Shown here piece by piece: positions 1 to 9,652 of a stretch of DNA of 36,082 nt. The notes under the pieces are model-generated. The model was not told the DNA's origin. It worked only from the letters and a program-made list of their open reading frames with translations, and made no database searches. This DNA comes from Anoxybacillus tepidamans PS2 (lineage in GTDB: Bacteria; Bacillota; Bacilli; Bacillales; Anoxybacillaceae). The stretch lies in assembly GCF_000620165.1 (NCBI RefSeq), contig NZ_JHVN01000025.1, positions 1-36,082 of the forward strand. Direction: 5' to 3'. A program made the translations under genes and the position numbers. The number at the start of each line of letters is the position of its first letter. Within the stretch, counting starts at the first letter, position 1.

Positions 1-191
1 AAGAAAAGCGAAGGCGACTGTATAGCCACGAAGAGAGCGGAAGGCCTGCGAGGAGGCTGTTGCCGCCGCAGCAGGACAGAAGCGATTCGAGGGGCTAGGA
101 GCCGAAGCTAGACAACACGAAAAGCGGAGATACCGCATCCTTTCTTCATCACTCACTGTTATCTAGTTTTGAAGGAACCATCCTTCAGACC
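1..191 (+). other. rRNA operon spacer upstream of 5S (23S-5S intergenic)
   Basis: No protein gene is visible. The stretch is GC-rich and then changes into the ATCTAGTTTTGA-type sequence (around 161-173) that usually flanks rRNA genes in bacilli. A short perfect stem (TGAAGGA/TCCTTCA, about 171-187) sits just before the 5S gene and could be part of the precursor that is trimmed during 5S maturation. The 23S gene itself must lie left of the window; I see no 23S end here. The GC-rich part may be a group-specific spacer insertion, but that is inference. Confidence 0.6.
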
Positions 192-309
<118 letters not shown>

Positions 310-315
310 GGACAG

Positions 316-353
316 AAATTAGAGATTGGGCAACCAGTTCTCTAATTTTTTTT
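316..353 (+). terminator. Rho-independent terminator of the rRNA operon
   Basis: A 10-bp stem (AAATTAGAGA with TCTCTAATTT) is followed directly by a run of eight T. It lies 7 nt after the 5S gene and closes the rRNA operon. Confidence 0.9.
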
Positions 354-410
354 GTCCAACAGATGTTGCGTTTTTATTAACGCCATTAAATCCTCTCCCC
401 CATAAAACAG

Positions 411-438
411 AAAAAGCACCCTATCGAAAAAAGGTGCT
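411..438 (-). terminator. Second (tandem) terminator for the minus-strand Hsp20 gene
   Basis: On the minus strand a 6-bp stem AGCACC/GGTGCT (438-433 with 420-415) is followed by five T. It lies just beyond the stronger terminator at 451-488. Together they separate the convergent rRNA operon and the Hsp20 gene. Confidence 0.5.
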
Positions 439-450
439 GAAACAAAAAGG

Positions 451-488
451 AAAAGCGACTAACCTTTTTTTAGAGGTTAGTCGCTTTT
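451..488. terminator. Bidirectional terminator after the Hsp20 gene
   Basis: A perfect 14-bp stem (AAAAGCGACTAACC with GGTTAGTCGCTTTT) with T runs on both strands. It begins at the stop codon of the minus-strand Hsp20 gene and would also stop any read-through from the rRNA operon. Confidence 0.9.
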
Positions 489-940
489 TATTCAACCTTT
501 TTAATTTCAATTCGTTTCTTTCGAGTATCTGGAATGAGGCGATGGAGATGAATCATTAATAGTCCGTGGTGATATGTTGCTTCAATTCGTTCTTCTTTTA
601 CCGCAAACGGAAGAGGGATTGTTTTTTCCCATGTCCCTTGGGAAATCCCTTCTTCAATCAGTTCAAATCCTTTAAACTGTAAATTAATGGTCGCTTTAAT
701 TTCTAACGTTTTATAGTACGTATATAGCTCTACATGATCGATACTTTCTAAACCAGGCAGACACACTACAATCAACAGTTCATTATCTCTTCGGTATACG
801 TTCACCCCAGAAATACTAGATGATTTCTTGTTAGATGTAGATGGAAAAAAGGGCTGAAAATTCCCCCAAAACTCACCACTTAAAAAATCTTCCCAATGCT
901 TTGTCCAGTCGGGGAACGGTCCAAACGGATTTTGCTTCAT
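488..940 (-). CDS. Small heat-shock protein, Hsp20/alpha-crystallin family
   Basis: A 150-residue protein of the size of Bacillus small heat-shock or coat-associated alpha-crystallin proteins (YocM, GerT, CotP type). An N-terminal arm rich in Trp, Phe and Pro (residues 1-40) precedes an alpha-crystallin-like beta-sandwich: VNVYRRDNELLIVVCLPGLE at about 47-66 matches the typical early strands, and the late strand RIEATYHHGLLMIHL resembles the family motif in which a G-L-L/V-L pattern ends the domain. Members act as ATP-independent holdases. The start is supported by AAGGGGG eight bases upstream. The gene is monocistronic, with terminators on its 3' side, and diverges from the purine operon. 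Which paralogue it is cannot be told from sequence alone; it is more divergent than a classical Hsp18. Confidence 0.8.
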   Translation of the reverse strand: MKQNPFGPFPDWTKHWEDFLSGEFWGNFQPFFPSTSNKKSSSISGVNVYRRDNELLIVVCLPGLESIDHVELYTYYKTLEIKATINLQFKGFELIEEGISQGTWEKTIPLPFAVKEERIEATYHHGLLMIHLHRLIPDTRKKRIEIKKVE

Positions 941-1015
941 GTCGTTTTCCCCCTTTACTTTTAAGATACAGGAAGCTGAGAAGTGTTATCCCCTTATTTC
1001 GGAAGATCAGAACTC

Positions 1016-1074
1016 ATCACTAACAACCGATGTTTGTGATATTTTATCATATGTTTTAATCACTAATTGGTGAT
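1016..1074. promoter_or_regulatory. Candidate operator: repeated ATCACTAA/TTNGTGAT dyads upstream of the Hsp20 gene
   Basis: Two dyads share the same half-site: ATCACTAA (1016-1023) with TTTGTGAT (1033-1040), and the compact near-palindrome ATCACTAATTGGTGAT (1059-1074). Between them, on the minus strand, lies a TGATAAAAT sequence (1049-1041) that fits an extended -10 for the Hsp20 gene. The arrangement suggests a repressor site, but I cannot name the regulator; it does not look like CIRCE or a CtsR heptad repeat. Confidence 0.4.
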
Positions 1075-1083
1075 ATTAAAGCA

Positions 1084-1127
1084 AAAACCGAACGTTCATT
1101 TCTTTTATATCAAAAATGTTCGATTTT
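1084..1127. promoter_or_regulatory. Pair of inverted PurR boxes
   Basis: PurBox 1 is AAAACCGAACGTT at 1084-1096. PurBox 2 reads AAAATCGAACATT on the minus strand at 1127-1115. Both fit the B. subtilis PurR consensus AWWWCCGAACWWT (the second with one change), and they are arranged as an inverted pair just upstream of the -35 of the purine operon, as in B. subtilis purE. PurR represses from such paired boxes and is released by PRPP. Confidence 0.88.
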
Positions 1128-1130
1128 ATG

Positions 1131-1160
1131 TTGACAGTTCTGCAAAAACATTGATAAGAT
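1131..1160 (+). promoter_or_regulatory. Sigma-A promoter of the purine operon
   Basis: TTGACA at 1131-1136 and TAAGAT at 1155-1160, 18 bp apart. Transcription would begin near 1167, just before the riboswitch aptamer at 1180. The PurR boxes end 3 bp upstream of the -35. Confidence 0.8.
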
Positions 1161-1179
1161 AATGGTAACTTCAGAATAC

Positions 1180-1345
1180 CCCTCATATAATTTTGGGAAT
1201 ATGGCCCAGAAGTCTCTACCCAATAACCGTAAATTATTGGACTATGAGGGAAAGGATCGGTATGGCTTTTTTTGCCTTTTTATGGTCAAACTATGCCCAG
1301 AACGATGCTTTCCCTTTAAAAGGAACGCTTGTTCTGGGTTTTTAT
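1180..1345 (+). promoter_or_regulatory. Guanine-type purine riboswitch with terminator (purE leader)
   Basis: The aptamer spans 1180-1250. P1 pairs CCCTCATA (1180-1187) with TATGAGGG (1243-1250); the conserved GGAATATGG, GTCTCTACC and ACCGTAAAT elements form J1/2-L2, J2/3 and L3. The specificity position just before the 3' P1 strand (in GACTATG, base 1242) is C, which in this family reads guanine/hypoxanthine rather than adenine. The expression platform is a long hairpin starting with CCCAGAAC (1296-1303) and ending with GTTCTGGG (1331-1338), followed by TTTTTA, a transcription terminator. Guanine binding should therefore stop transcription before purE, on top of PurR control. Confidence 0.95.
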
Positions 1346-1369
1346 ATGTAAAAAACGAGGTGAGCATAG

Positions 1370-1858
1370 ATGCAGCCGCTTGTTGGTGTAATTATGGGAA
1401 GTCAATCCGATTGGGAAACGATGAAATATGCTTGTGATATATTGGACGAACTGCATATTCCGTTTGAAAAAAAGGTGGTTTCGGCACATCGGACACCCGA
1501 TTACATGTTTGAATATGCTGAAACAGCTGAAAAAAGGGGAATTAAGGTTATTATTGCTGGGGCTGGGGGAGCTGCTCATTTGCCAGGAATGGTAGCCGCT
1601 AAAACAACGCTTCCGGTTATCGGCGTGCCTGTCCAATCAAAAGCACTGAATGGCTTGGATTCGCTTTTATCTATTGTGCAGATGCCTGGAGGAGTGCCGG
1701 TAGCAACGGTAGCGATCGGAAAAGCAGGTGCAACAAATGCAGGATTACTAGCCGCAGCTATGCTTGGCATCTATGAACCAAAATATATGGAAGCATTAAA
1801 ACAAAGAAGAGAACAAATTCGCCAAGAAGTGTTAGAAAGTAGTGATCGTCTTGAATAA
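1370..1858 (+). CDS. purE: N5-carboxyaminoimidazole ribonucleotide mutase (PurE class I)
   Basis: Converts N5-CAIR, made by PurK, to CAIR in de novo purine synthesis. The 162-residue length is standard for class I PurE. Visible motifs are GSQSDW near residues 10-15, SAHRTP at 38-43 containing the catalytic His, and the glycine-rich [18 protein letters not shown] lies six bases before ATG 1370, so the start is clear. First gene of the operon; its 3' end overlaps the purK start by 8-17 bp depending on the purK start chosen. Confidence 0.97.
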   Translation: MQPLVGVIMGSQSDWETMKYACDILDELHIPFEKKVVSAHRTPDYMFEYAETAEKRGIKVIIAGAGGAAHLPGMVAAKTTLPVIGVPVQSKALNGLDSLLSIVQMPGGVPVATVAIGKAGATNAGLLAAAMLGIYEPKYMEALKQRREQIRQEVLESSDRLE

Positions 1859-2975
1859 AAAAACAATCGTTCCTGGGCAAACAATCGGCATTATCGGGGG
1901 CGGACAGCTCGGCAGAATGATGGCTATTTCGGCGAAAGAAATGGGGTTTCGTGTTGCTGTGCTAGACCCTGTGCCGGATTCTCCATGCGGTCAAGTTGCG
2001 GATATCGAAATTACAGGAGAATATAGCGATTTAGAAGCGATTCAAAAGCTAGCTAGTGTCAGTGACGTTATTACGTACGAATTTGAAAATATCGATGCAA
2101 TTGCGTTAGACTGGCTTGTCGAGCATTCGTATGTTCCACAAGGAAGCAAGCTATTAAGCATTACTCAAGATCGGGGAACTGAAAAGCAAGCTATTACCGC
2201 TGCGGGTCTTCCAGTTGCTCCTTACATTGAAGTTGAATCATCGGAAGAGCTGTTCAAGGCAGTGGATACAATCGGTTTTCCATGTGTGCTAAAAACGTGC
2301 CGGGGTGGCTATGACGGAAAAGGACAGTTTGTGATTCGCAGCCAAAAAGATGTTCAATCTGCTTTGTCACTGTTGCAGTCGGGCCGTTGTGTACTAGAAG
2401 GCTGGGTTTCGTTTGATAAAGAGATTTCTGTTATTGTAGTGAGAAATGGATGGGGAGATACGCGCGTATTTCCAGTGGCTGAAAACATTCATGTCGATAA
2501 TATTTTGCATAAAACGATCGTTCCAGCAAGAATTTCGTCCGATGTTGCACAAAAAGCGGTTCAGTATGCCAAAACGCTTGCCGAGCATTTTGAATTGGTG
2601 GGTACACTCGCAGTAGAAATGTTTTTGACTAAAGACGGAGATATTTATATTAATGAACTTGCCCCTAGACCACATAACTCAGGTCATTATACAATTAATG
2701 CTTGTGCGACATCTCAATTTCAGCAGCATATTCGCGCTGTTTGCAATTGGCCTTTAGGCAGTACAGAATTGCTGAAGCCGGCTGTAATGGTCAATATTTT
2801 AGGAGAGCATACACAGCCAATCGTGGAAGCTATTCCAAATATGTCTAATATGCATCTTCATCTGTATGGAAAAAAAGAGGCGAAGAAAAAACGGAAAATG
2901 GGACATGTTACCGTGCTTGCTGAAACTGTGGATGTGGCATTGCAACATATTGATGCTTTGAAAATTTGGACGTAA
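1842..2975 (+). CDS. purK: N5-carboxyaminoimidazole ribonucleotide synthase (ATP-grasp)
   Basis: ATP-dependent carboxylation of AIR to N5-CAIR with bicarbonate, supplying PurE. At 377 residues it has family length. [10 protein letters not shown] near residues 18-27 is the N-terminal nucleotide-fold motif; the central [13 protein letters not shown] segment is the ATP-grasp glycine loop; [14 protein letters not shown] is the signature towards the active site. The start is GTG 1842 (AGAAAG close upstream), but TTG 1851 would align better with the B. subtilis N-terminus (MNKK versus MSKQ), so the first three residues are uncertain. Translationally coupled to purE. Confidence 0.95.
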   Translation: MIVLNKKTIVPGQTIGIIGGGQLGRMMAISAKEMGFRVAVLDPVPDSPCGQVADIEITGEYSDLEAIQKLASVSDVITYEFENIDAIALDWLVEHSYVPQGSKLLSITQDRGTEKQAITAAGLPVAPYIEVESSEELFKAVDTIGFPCVLKTCRGGYDGKGQFVIRSQKDVQSALSLLQSGRCVLEGWVSFDKEISVIVVRNGWGDTRVFPVAENIHVDNILHKTIVPARISSDVAQKAVQYAKTLAEHFELVGTLAVEMFLTKDGDIYINELAPRPHNSGHYTINACATSQFQQHIRAVCNWPLGSTELLKPAVMVNILGEHTQPIVEAIPNMSNMHLHLYGKKEAKKKRKMGHVTVLAETVDVALQHIDALKIWT

Positions 2976-3008
2976 TGACAGTCGTTTGAAGCAAAAGGAG
3001 GATGAACG

Positions 3009-4301
3009 ATGATTGAACGGTACACAAGACCAGAGATGGGGGCGATTTGGACGGAAGAAAATCGCTTCAAAGCATGGCTGGAAGTAGAAATTTTAGCATG
3101 CGAAGCTTGGGCAGAGCTTGGCATCATTCCAAGAGAAGATGTGGCGAAAATTCGCGAGAACGCTTCGTTTGATATTCAGCGAATTAAAGAAATCGAAGAG
3201 GAAACGCGCCATGATGTTGTCGCTTTTACCCGAGCGGTTTCTGAAACATTGGGTGAAGAGCGCAAGTGGGTGCATTACGGATTGACTTCGACAGACGTGG
3301 TCGATACGGCGCTATCGTACTTATTAAAGCAAGCAAACGAAATTTTACTTAAGGATTTAGAGAATTTTATTCAAGTTTTAAAAGAGAAGGCACAAGAACA
3401 TAAGTACACAGTGATGATGGGCCGTACACACGGCGTTCATGCCGAGCCGACGACGTTCGGCTTGAAACTGGCGCTTTGGTATGAGGAAATGAAACGTAAC
3501 TTAGAGCGTTTCAAACAAGCAGCGGAAACCGTTCGTGTCGGGAAAATTTCTGGTGCTGTCGGAACGTATGCGAACATTGATCCATTTGTTGAAAAATACG
3601 TATGCGAAAAACTTGGCCTAGATCCAGCACCAATTTCAACACAGACGCTCCAGCGTGACCGTCATGCGCACTATATGGCGACATTGGCGCTCATTGCGAC
3701 ATCGATTGAAAAGTTCGCCGTTGAAATTCGCGGCTTACAAAAAAGCGAAACGCGTGAAGTCGAAGAATTTTTCGCGAAAGGTCAAAAAGGGTCCTCAGCA
3801 ATGCCGCACAAACGCAATCCAATCGGTTCAGAAAACATGACAGGAATGGCGCGCGTGATCCGCGGCTATATGTTGACGGCTTATGAGAACGTGCCGCTTT
3901 GGCATGAACGCGATATTTCCCACTCATCGGCAGAACGCATTATTTTGCCGGATGCGACGATTGCCTTGAACTATATGTTGAATCGTTTTGCGAACATCGT
4001 CAAAAACTTAACAGTGTTCCCAGAGAACATGAAGCGTAATATGGACCGCACGCTTGGTCTGATTTATTCACAGCGCGTATTGCTTGCGCTCATTGATAAG
4101 GGAATGACGCGTGAAGAAGCGTACGATCTAGTGCAGCCAAAAGCAATGGAGGCATGGGAAACACAAGTGCCGTTCCGTTCATTGATTGAGGCGGATGCGA
4201 CGATTACAAGCCGTTTAACAAAAGAGGAAATCGATGATTGCTTTGATTACAACTACCATTTAAAGCATGTTGATACGATTTTTGAACGGATCGGATTATA
4301 A
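3009..4301 (+). CDS. purB: Adenylosuccinate lyase
   Basis: Homotetrameric fumarase/aspartase-superfamily enzyme that cleaves SAICAR to AICAR plus fumarate, and adenylosuccinate to AMP plus fumarate. The 430-residue length matches B. subtilis (431). The superfamily signature [11 protein letters not shown] lies at 261-271, its flexible loop holding the catalytic serine (263). TSTDVVDT (about residues 93-100) and [11 protein letters not shown] (about 138-148, with the conserved His) form the other active-site regions. AAAGGAGGATG stands before ATG 3009. Thirty-three bp separate it from purK. Confidence 0.97.
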   Translation: MIERYTRPEMGAIWTEENRFKAWLEVEILACEAWAELGIIPREDVAKIRENASFDIQRIKEIEEETRHDVVAFTRAVSETLGEERKWVHYGLTSTDVVDTALSYLLKQANEILLKDLENFIQVLKEKAQEHKYTVMMGRTHGVHAEPTTFGLKLALWYEEMKRNLERFKQAAETVRVGKISGAVGTYANIDPFVEKYVCEKLGLDPAPISTQTLQRDRHAHYMATLALIATSIEKFAVEIRGLQKSETREVEEFFAKGQKGSSAMPHKRNPIGSENMTGMARVIRGYMLTAYENVPLWHERDISHSSAERIILPDATIALNYMLNRFANIVKNLTVFPENMKRNMDRTLGLIYSQRVLLALIDKGMTREEAYDLVQPKAMEAWETQVPFRSLIEADATITSRLTKEEIDDCFDYNYHLKHVDTIFERIGL

Positions 4302-4307
4302 AAAGGT

Positions 4308-4335
4308 GCGCAGGTAAGGTTTCCCCTACCTGCGC
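4308..4335 (+). other. Stem-loop between purB and purC
   Basis: A 9-bp perfect stem GCGCAGGTA (4308-4316) / TACCTGCGC (4327-4335), extended by a G/C-rich inner part, sits in the 78-bp gap between purB and purC. No T run follows, so it is not a typical terminator. It could affect mRNA stability or processing; this is inference. Confidence 0.55.
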
Positions 4336-4379
4336 GATAAAGGGAAAATTCCCAATATTCTGTCTAGGGGGCCTTTACC

Positions 4380-5108
4380 ATGGTCAAAAAACTGGAATTA
4401 CTTTATGAAGGAAAAGCAAAAAAAGTGTATTTAACAGATGCAGAAAATGTTCTTTGGATCGAATATAAAGATAGCGCAACAGCGTTTAACGGTGAAAAGA
4501 AAGCAACGATCGCTGGAAAAGGGCGCTTAAACAATGAAATCACGAGCTTGCTATTTATGAAGCTTCATCAAGCGGGCGTTGAGAATCATTTTATTCAAAA
4601 ACTATCCGAAACAGAGCAGCTTGTTAAAAAAGTAACGATTATTCCTCTTGAAGTTGTTGTCCGCAATTATGTCGCTGGAAGTTTGGCAAAGCGGCTTGGC
4701 ATCGCGGAAGGGACGAGCCTAGAAAAACCGCTGATTGAATTCTATTACAAAAATGACGAACTTGGCGATCCTCTTTTGTTGGAAGACCACATTGCCATTT
4801 TAAAGCTAGCCACTTCAGAGCAAATTGCTGTTTTGAAGGACTATGCTTTAAAAGTCAATGAGATCCTCACTGAGCATTTTCAAAAATGTGATGTCCGTTT
4901 AGTGGATTTTAAGCTAGAATTCGGATTCGATAGCGATGGAAAGATCATACTATCGGATGAAATTTCTCCTGACACTTGTCGTTTATGGGATATAGAGACA
5001 AATGAAAAATTTGATAAAGATGTATTTCGCCGTGATTTAGGAAATTTAACGGATGCTTACGAAATTATTTTACAAAGACTAGGGGGACAAACAGAATGTA
5101 CAAAGTAA
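4380..5108 (+). CDS. purC: Phosphoribosylaminoimidazole-succinocarboxamide synthase (SAICAR synthetase)
   Basis: ATP-dependent condensation of CAIR with aspartate to SAICAR. The 242-residue length is typical of the compact bacterial enzyme. Motifs: LLYEGKAKKVYLT at residues 7-19 (ATP-binding N-lobe), IPLEVVVRNYVAGSLAKR near 90-107 and the C-terminal signature LSDEISPDTCRLWD near 200. GGGGGC precedes ATG 4380. It overlaps purS by 13 bp. Confidence 0.97.
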   Translation: MVKKLELLYEGKAKKVYLTDAENVLWIEYKDSATAFNGEKKATIAGKGRLNNEITSLLFMKLHQAGVENHFIQKLSETEQLVKKVTIIPLEVVVRNYVAGSLAKRLGIAEGTSLEKPLIEFYYKNDELGDPLLLEDHIAILKLATSEQIAVLKDYALKVNEILTEHFQKCDVRLVDFKLEFGFDSDGKIILSDEISPDTCRLWDIETNEKFDKDVFRRDLGNLTDAYEIILQRLGGQTECTK

Positions 5109-5350
5109 AAGTATATGTTACGTTGCGTGAAAATGTGTTAGATCCGCAAGGAAACGCGGTTAAAGGAGCGCTTCATAGCTTGTCTTATCATGAAGTACAG
5201 GATGTAAGAATCGGTAAATTTATGGAACTTATGATTGAGAAAAGCGAACGAAATATCGAAGAAATCGTGCGCGACATGTGCGAAAAATTATTAGCAAATA
5301 CAGTGATTGAGGACTACCGATATGAGATCGAGGAGGTAGTGGTGCAGTGA
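5096..5350 (+). CDS. purS: Phosphoribosylformylglycinamidine synthase subunit PurS
   Basis: Small (84-residue) structural subunit of the FGAM synthetase complex with PurQ and PurL; it lets the ammonia made by PurQ reach PurL. The sequence [20 protein letters not shown] is typical, including the conserved DPQG. The start at ATG 5096 is supported by AGGGGGA and lies inside the end of purC. Its stop codon overlaps the GTG start of purQ (GTGA), consistent with coupled translation and matched subunit amounts. Confidence 0.96.
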   Translation: MYKVKVYVTLRENVLDPQGNAVKGALHSLSYHEVQDVRIGKFMELMIEKSERNIEEIVRDMCEKLLANTVIEDYRYEIEEVVVQ

Positions 5351-6033
5351 AATTTGCAGTGATTGTATTCCCGGGTTCAAATTGCGATGTCGACATGTAT
5401 CATGCAATTAAGGACGAACTAGGGGAAGATGTCGAGTACGTATGGCATGATGCTGATAATCTTGATGAATTTGACGGTATTTTACTTCCAGGAGGCTTTT
5501 CTTACGGCGACTATCTCCGCTCGGGAGCCATTGCCCGTTTTTCTAATGTTATGAAAGCGATCCAAAAAGCGGCGGAAGAAGGGAAGCCGATTCTTGGGGT
5601 ATGCAACGGATTTCAAATTTTGCTTGAGGCAGGACTGCTGCCTGGGGCGATGCGCCGCAATAACGGCTTAAAGTTTATTTGCCGCCCTGTTGCACTGCGG
5701 GTGGAAAACAACGACACGATGTTTACATCTATGTATGAACAAGGCGAAGTCATTACAATTCCAATTGCCCATGGCGAAGGCAATTATTATTGCGATGAAG
5801 AAACGTTGAAAAAGCTTGTTGAGAACCGGCAAATCGTGTTCCGTTACCACGGAGAAAATCCAAACGGAAGCCTAGAGGATATTGCCGGCATTATGAACGA
5901 AAGAGGAAACGTGCTTGGCATGATGCCGCATCCAGAGCGCGCGGTTGACGCTTTGCTTGGCGGCGCGGACGGATTAAAGCTGTTTCAATCAATTGTGAGA
6001 TACTGGAGGGAAGCACATGTCGTTACTTCTTGA
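5347..6033 (+). CDS. purQ: Phosphoribosylformylglycinamidine synthase subunit PurQ (glutaminase)
   Basis: Class I glutamine amidotransferase that releases ammonia for PurL. The triad is visible: nucleophile Cys86 in GVCNGFQ, His195 and Glu197 in PHPERAVD. The oxyanion region [12 protein letters not shown] lies near residues 50-61. At 228 residues it has the usual size. The start is GTG 5347, overlapping the purS stop by four bases, with GAGGTAG just upstream. Its last 17 bp overlap purL. Confidence 0.97.
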   Translation: MKFAVIVFPGSNCDVDMYHAIKDELGEDVEYVWHDADNLDEFDGILLPGGFSYGDYLRSGAIARFSNVMKAIQKAAEEGKPILGVCNGFQILLEAGLLPGAMRRNNGLKFICRPVALRVENNDTMFTSMYEQGEVITIPIAHGEGNYYCDEETLKKLVENRQIVFRYHGENPNGSLEDIAGIMNERGNVLGMMPHPERAVDALLGGADGLKLFQSIVRYWREAHVVTS

Positions 6034-8242
6034 GCCAAGTCCAACAACGATTAAAGAAGAAAAGTTATATCGTGAAATGGGATTGACGGATGAAGAATTC
6101 GCGATGGTAGAGCGTATTCTCGGCCGTTTGCCTAACTATACGGAAACAGGTATTTTTTCGGTGATGTGGTCGGAGCATTGCAGCTATAAAAATTCAAAGC
6201 CGGTATTGAAAAAGTTCCCGACAGAAGGTGAGCATGTTTTGCAAGGACCGGGAGAAGGAGCGGGGATTGTCGATATTGGCGACGGATTGGCGGTCGCCTT
6301 TAAAATCGAGAGCCATAACCACCCTTCAGCGATTGAGCCATACCAAGGCGCGGCGACGGGTGTCGGCGGCATTATCCGCGATGTGTTTTCGATGGGAGCG
6401 CGTCCAATCGCGCTATTGAACTCATTGCGTTTTGGTGAACTGACGTCTCCGCGTGTGAAATATTTGTTTGAACATGTTGTCGCTGGCATCGCTGGCTACG
6501 GTAACTGTGTCGGGATTCCAACCGTCGGCGGCGAAGTGCAATTTGATCCATCCTATGAAGGAAATCCTTTAGTCAATGCGATGTGCGTCGGGTTGATTCG
6601 CCATGAAGATATTCAGCGCGGCGTGGCATCCGGTATTGGCAACACTGTGATGTATGTAGGAGCGAAAACGGGACGCGACGGCATCCATGGAGCAACTTTT
6701 GCTTCTGAAGAGTTAACAGAGGAATCGGAAGCAAAACGTCCGGCTGTGCAAGTGGGCGACCCATTTATGGAGAAGCTGTTGCTTGAGGCGTGCTTGGAAG
6801 TCGTTCGATCCGACGCGTTAGTCGGCATTCAGGATATGGGGGCTGCCGGACTAACGAGTTCTTCTGCTGAAATGGCGAGCAAGGCCGGGGTCGGTATTGA
6901 GATGAACTTGGATTTAGTACCGCAGCGTGAATCAGGCATGACACCGTATGAAATGATGCTTTCTGAGTCGCAAGAACGCATGCTCCTTGTTGTGAAAGAA
7001 GGACGCGAACAAGAAATTTACGATTTATTTGCAAAATACGGACTTGAAGCGAAAGCGATCGGAAAAGTAACGGACGATAAAATGCTTCGCCTTTACTTTC
7101 AAGGGGAAGTGGCAGCAGAAATTCCAGTGGATGCATTAGCAAAAGATGCGCCTGTTTATCATAAACCATCAAAAGAACCGGCCTATTATCAAGAATTTCA
7201 ACAGATTGAATATATTCCGCATGTGGAAAACTATGAACAAACACTTCTTTCATTGTTAGCACAACCGACCATTGCAAGCAAAGAATGGGTATATGACCAA
7301 TACGACTATATGGTACGGACCAACACAGTCGTTGCACCGGGTTCTGATGCAGCGGTTGTGCGCATTCGCGGCACAAAGAAGGCGCTGGCGATGACGACAG
7401 ATTGCAATTCGCGTTACATTTATTTAGATCCAGAAACAGGCGGAAAAATTGCGGTCGCTGAAGCGGCACGCAACGTCGTTTGCTCGGGAGCAAAGCCGCT
7501 TGCTGTCACCGATTGCTTAAATTTTGGCAATCCAGAAAAGCCGGAGATTTTCTGGCAACTTGAAAAAGCGGTTGACGGCATGAGCGAAGCATGCCGGACG
7601 CTGGCAACGCCGGTCATCAGCGGAAACGTGTCGCTTTATAACGAAACAAACGGGGAAGCTGTGTATCCAACTCCTGTTGTTGGTATGGTTGGATTGATCG
7701 AAGATGTAAACCATATAACGACGCAATCGTTTAAGCAAGCAGGCGACGCTATTTATGTGATCGGTGAGACAAAACAAGAATTTGGCGGCAGCGAGTTACA
7801 GAAACTATTAGAAGGACGCATTTTCGGAAAAGCGCCAAGCATCGATTTAAATGTTGAAGCCGAACGCCAGCAAGCGCTTCTTGCAGCGATTCGCGCGGGG
7901 CTCATCGAGTCGGCTCATGATGTCGCAGAAGGCGGATTATCGGTGGCTTTGGCGGAATGTGTAATGAATGCCGATGGTTTAGGGGCAAAAGTGACATTAA
8001 GCGGAGATGTCGTCGCACAGCTGTTTGGCGAAACACAATCCCGTTTTGTCGTGTCTGTGAAAAAAGAACATCAGGCTGCGTTTGAGCAATTAGTGAAAGC
8101 AACGAAAATTGGTGAAGTAACGGATGACGCGATGCTCCATATCGAAACGGAAACAGGCGAAACAGCAATTCATCTTCCAGTTGAACAAATGAGAAGCGTG
8201 TGGAAAGGAGCTATTCCATGCTTGCTGAAATCAAAGGATTAA
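6017..8242 (+). CDS. purL: Phosphoribosylformylglycinamidine synthase subunit PurL (small type)
   Basis: Synthetase subunit that turns FGAR plus ammonia and ATP into FGAM. The 741-residue length identifies the 'small' PurL that needs separate PurS and PurQ, in contrast to the ~1,300-residue fused enzyme of enterics. Motifs: [10 protein letters not shown] at 52-61, [29 protein letters not shown] and [11 protein letters not shown]. The two PurM-like halves follow one another. ATG 6017 has TGGAGGG upstream. The last 25 bp overlap purF. Confidence 0.97.
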   Translation: MSLLLEPSPTTIKEEKLYREMGLTDEEFAMVERILGRLPNYTETGIFSVMWSEHCSYKNSKPVLKKFPTEGEHVLQGPGEGAGIVDIGDGLAVAFKIESHNHPSAIEPYQGAATGVGGIIRDVFSMGARPIALLNSLRFGELTSPRVKYLFEHVVAGIAGYGNCVGIPTVGGEVQFDPSYEGNPLVNAMCVGLIRHEDIQRGVASGIGNTVMYVGAKTGRDGIHGATFASEELTEESEAKRPAVQVGDPFMEKLLLEACLEVVRSDALVGIQDMGAAGLTSSSAEMASKAGVGIEMNLDLVPQRESGMTPYEMMLSESQERMLLVVKEGREQEIYDLFAKYGLEAKAIGKVTDDKMLRLYFQGEVAAEIPVDALAKDAPVYHKPSKEPAYYQEFQQIEYIPHVENYEQTLLSLLAQPTIASKEWVYDQYDYMVRTNTVVAPGSDAAVVRIRGTKKALAMTTDCNSRYIYLDPETGGKIAVAEAARNVVCSGAKPLAVTDCLNFGNPEKPEIFWQLEKAVDGMSEACRTLATPVISGNVSLYNETNGEAVYPTPVVGMVGLIEDVNHITTQSFKQAGDAIYVIGETKQEFGGSELQKLLEGRIFGKAPSIDLNVEAERQQALLAAIRAGLIESAHDVAEGGLSVALAECVMNADGLGAKVTLSGDVVAQLFGETQSRFVVSVKKEHQAAFEQLVKATKIGEVTDDAMLHIETETGETAIHLPVEQMRSVWKGAIPCLLKSKD

Positions 8243-9639
8243 ACGAAGAGTGTGGCATTTTTGGCATTTGGGGACATAAAGAGGCGGCACAATTAACGTA
8301 TTACGGTTTGCATAGTCTGCAGCACCGCGGGCAAGAGGGTGCCGGAATTGTTGTCGCAAATGGCGAAACATTAAAAGGACATAAAGGACTCGGGTTAGTG
8401 ACAGAAGTATTTAGTAACGGAGGGCTGCAACAATTAAGCGGAAGTGCGGCAATCGGGCATGTGCGCTATGCGACAGCTGGAGGCGGAGGCTACGAAAATG
8501 TGCAGCCTCTGCTATTCCGTTCCCAAAGCGGCAGTATTGCTTTGGCGCATAACGGCAACTTGGTCAATGCCGCCGAGCTCAAATACCGCCTTGAGCAGCA
8601 AGGAAGTATTTTTCAAACGACGTCGGATACAGAAGTGTTCGCTCATCTCATTCGCCGCAGCATGGCTCCGACATTGAAAGAACAGATTAAAGTAGCACTA
8701 AACTACCTAGAGGGGGCTTTTGCCTTCCTTTTACTTACTGAAACAGAATTATATATTGCACTTGATCCAAACGGATTTCGACCGCTATCGATCGGAAGAC
8801 TTGGTGATGCATACGTTGTGGCATCGGAAACATGCGCCTTTGACGTTGTGGGAGCAACGTATGAGCGGGAAGTAGAGCCAGGCGAGCTTATTATTATTAG
8901 CCGTGAAGGGCTTCATTCAGAACGTTTCGCTGAAAAAAGACCTCGCTCCATTTGCAGTATGGAGTACATTTACTTTGCCCGTCCTGACAGCAATGTCGAT
9001 GGCATTAACATTCATACGGCGCGGAAAAATTTGGGCAAGCGCCTCGCTTTAGAAGCGCCGGTGGAAGCGGATGTTGTCACCGGAGTGCCGGATTCGAGCA
9101 TTTCGGTTGCCATTGGCTACGCAGAAGCGACAGGAATCCCATATGAACTCGGTTTAATTAAAAATCGTTACGTAGGGCGGACCTTTATTCAGCCATCGCA
9201 AGCGTTGCGGGAGCAGGGCGTGAAAATGAAGCTGTCGCCTGTCCGCGGTGTAGTGGCAGGAAAACGGGTCGTGATGGTTGATGATTCCATCGTTCGGGGA
9301 ACGACAAGCAGACGAATTGTTAAGATGCTTCGGGAAGCGGGAGCGACAGAAGTGCATGTCCGCATTAGTTCGCCGCCGATTACGCATCCTTGTTTTTACG
9401 GTATTGATACGCCAACAAAAGAAGAATTGATCGCTTCAGCTCATTCGGTTGAAGAAATTCGGCAAATGATCGGAGCGGACTCTTTGGCGTTTTTAAGCCA
9501 TGAAGGATTGCTGGAAGCGATTGGTCGTCCGAGCGATTCTCCGCTTCGTGGCCAATGTATGGCGTGTTTTACAGGGGAATATCGGACAAATACATGTAGC
9601 AATGTATCACAATACACACAACACACGGTAAAGCAATAA
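8218..9639 (+). CDS. purF: Amidophosphoribosyltransferase (PRPP amidotransferase)
   Basis: First committed step: PRPP plus glutamine to phosphoribosylamine. The start at ATG 8218 (AAAGGAG eight bases before) gives an 11-residue propeptide ending in EE and then Cys12, the expected N-terminal nucleophile after self-processing, as in B. subtilis. The PRPP-binding motif is [14 protein letters not shown]. Cysteines in [15 protein letters not shown] and GQCMAC fit the ligands of the oxygen-sensitive [4Fe-4S] cluster of the Bacillus-type enzyme. 473 residues. An in-frame upstream start at 8200 would spoil propeptide geometry. Feedback inhibition by AMP/GMP nucleotides is known for the family. Confidence 0.97.
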   Translation: MLAEIKGLNEECGIFGIWGHKEAAQLTYYGLHSLQHRGQEGAGIVVANGETLKGHKGLGLVTEVFSNGGLQQLSGSAAIGHVRYATAGGGGYENVQPLLFRSQSGSIALAHNGNLVNAAELKYRLEQQGSIFQTTSDTEVFAHLIRRSMAPTLKEQIKVALNYLEGAFAFLLLTETELYIALDPNGFRPLSIGRLGDAYVVASETCAFDVVGATYEREVEPGELIIISREGLHSERFAEKRPRSICSMEYIYFARPDSNVDGINIHTARKNLGKRLALEAPVEADVVTGVPDSSISVAIGYAEATGIPYELGLIKNRYVGRTFIQPSQALREQGVKMKLSPVRGVVAGKRVVMVDDSIVRGTTSRRIVKMLREAGATEVHVRISSPPITHPCFYGIDTPTKEELIASAHSVEEIRQMIGADSLAFLSHEGLLEAIGRPSDSPLRGQCMACFTGEYRTNTCSNVSQYTQHTVKQ

Positions 9640-9652
9640 AGGAGGATTTGAG

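Noticed and set aside
1162-1437. Plus-strand frame covering the purE leader
   Set aside because: Fully explained by the riboswitch and terminator; no ribosome binding site.
6765-7493. Long minus-strand open frame inside purL
   Set aside because: It is a shadow of the purL coding frame; no ribosome binding site, no family resemblance.
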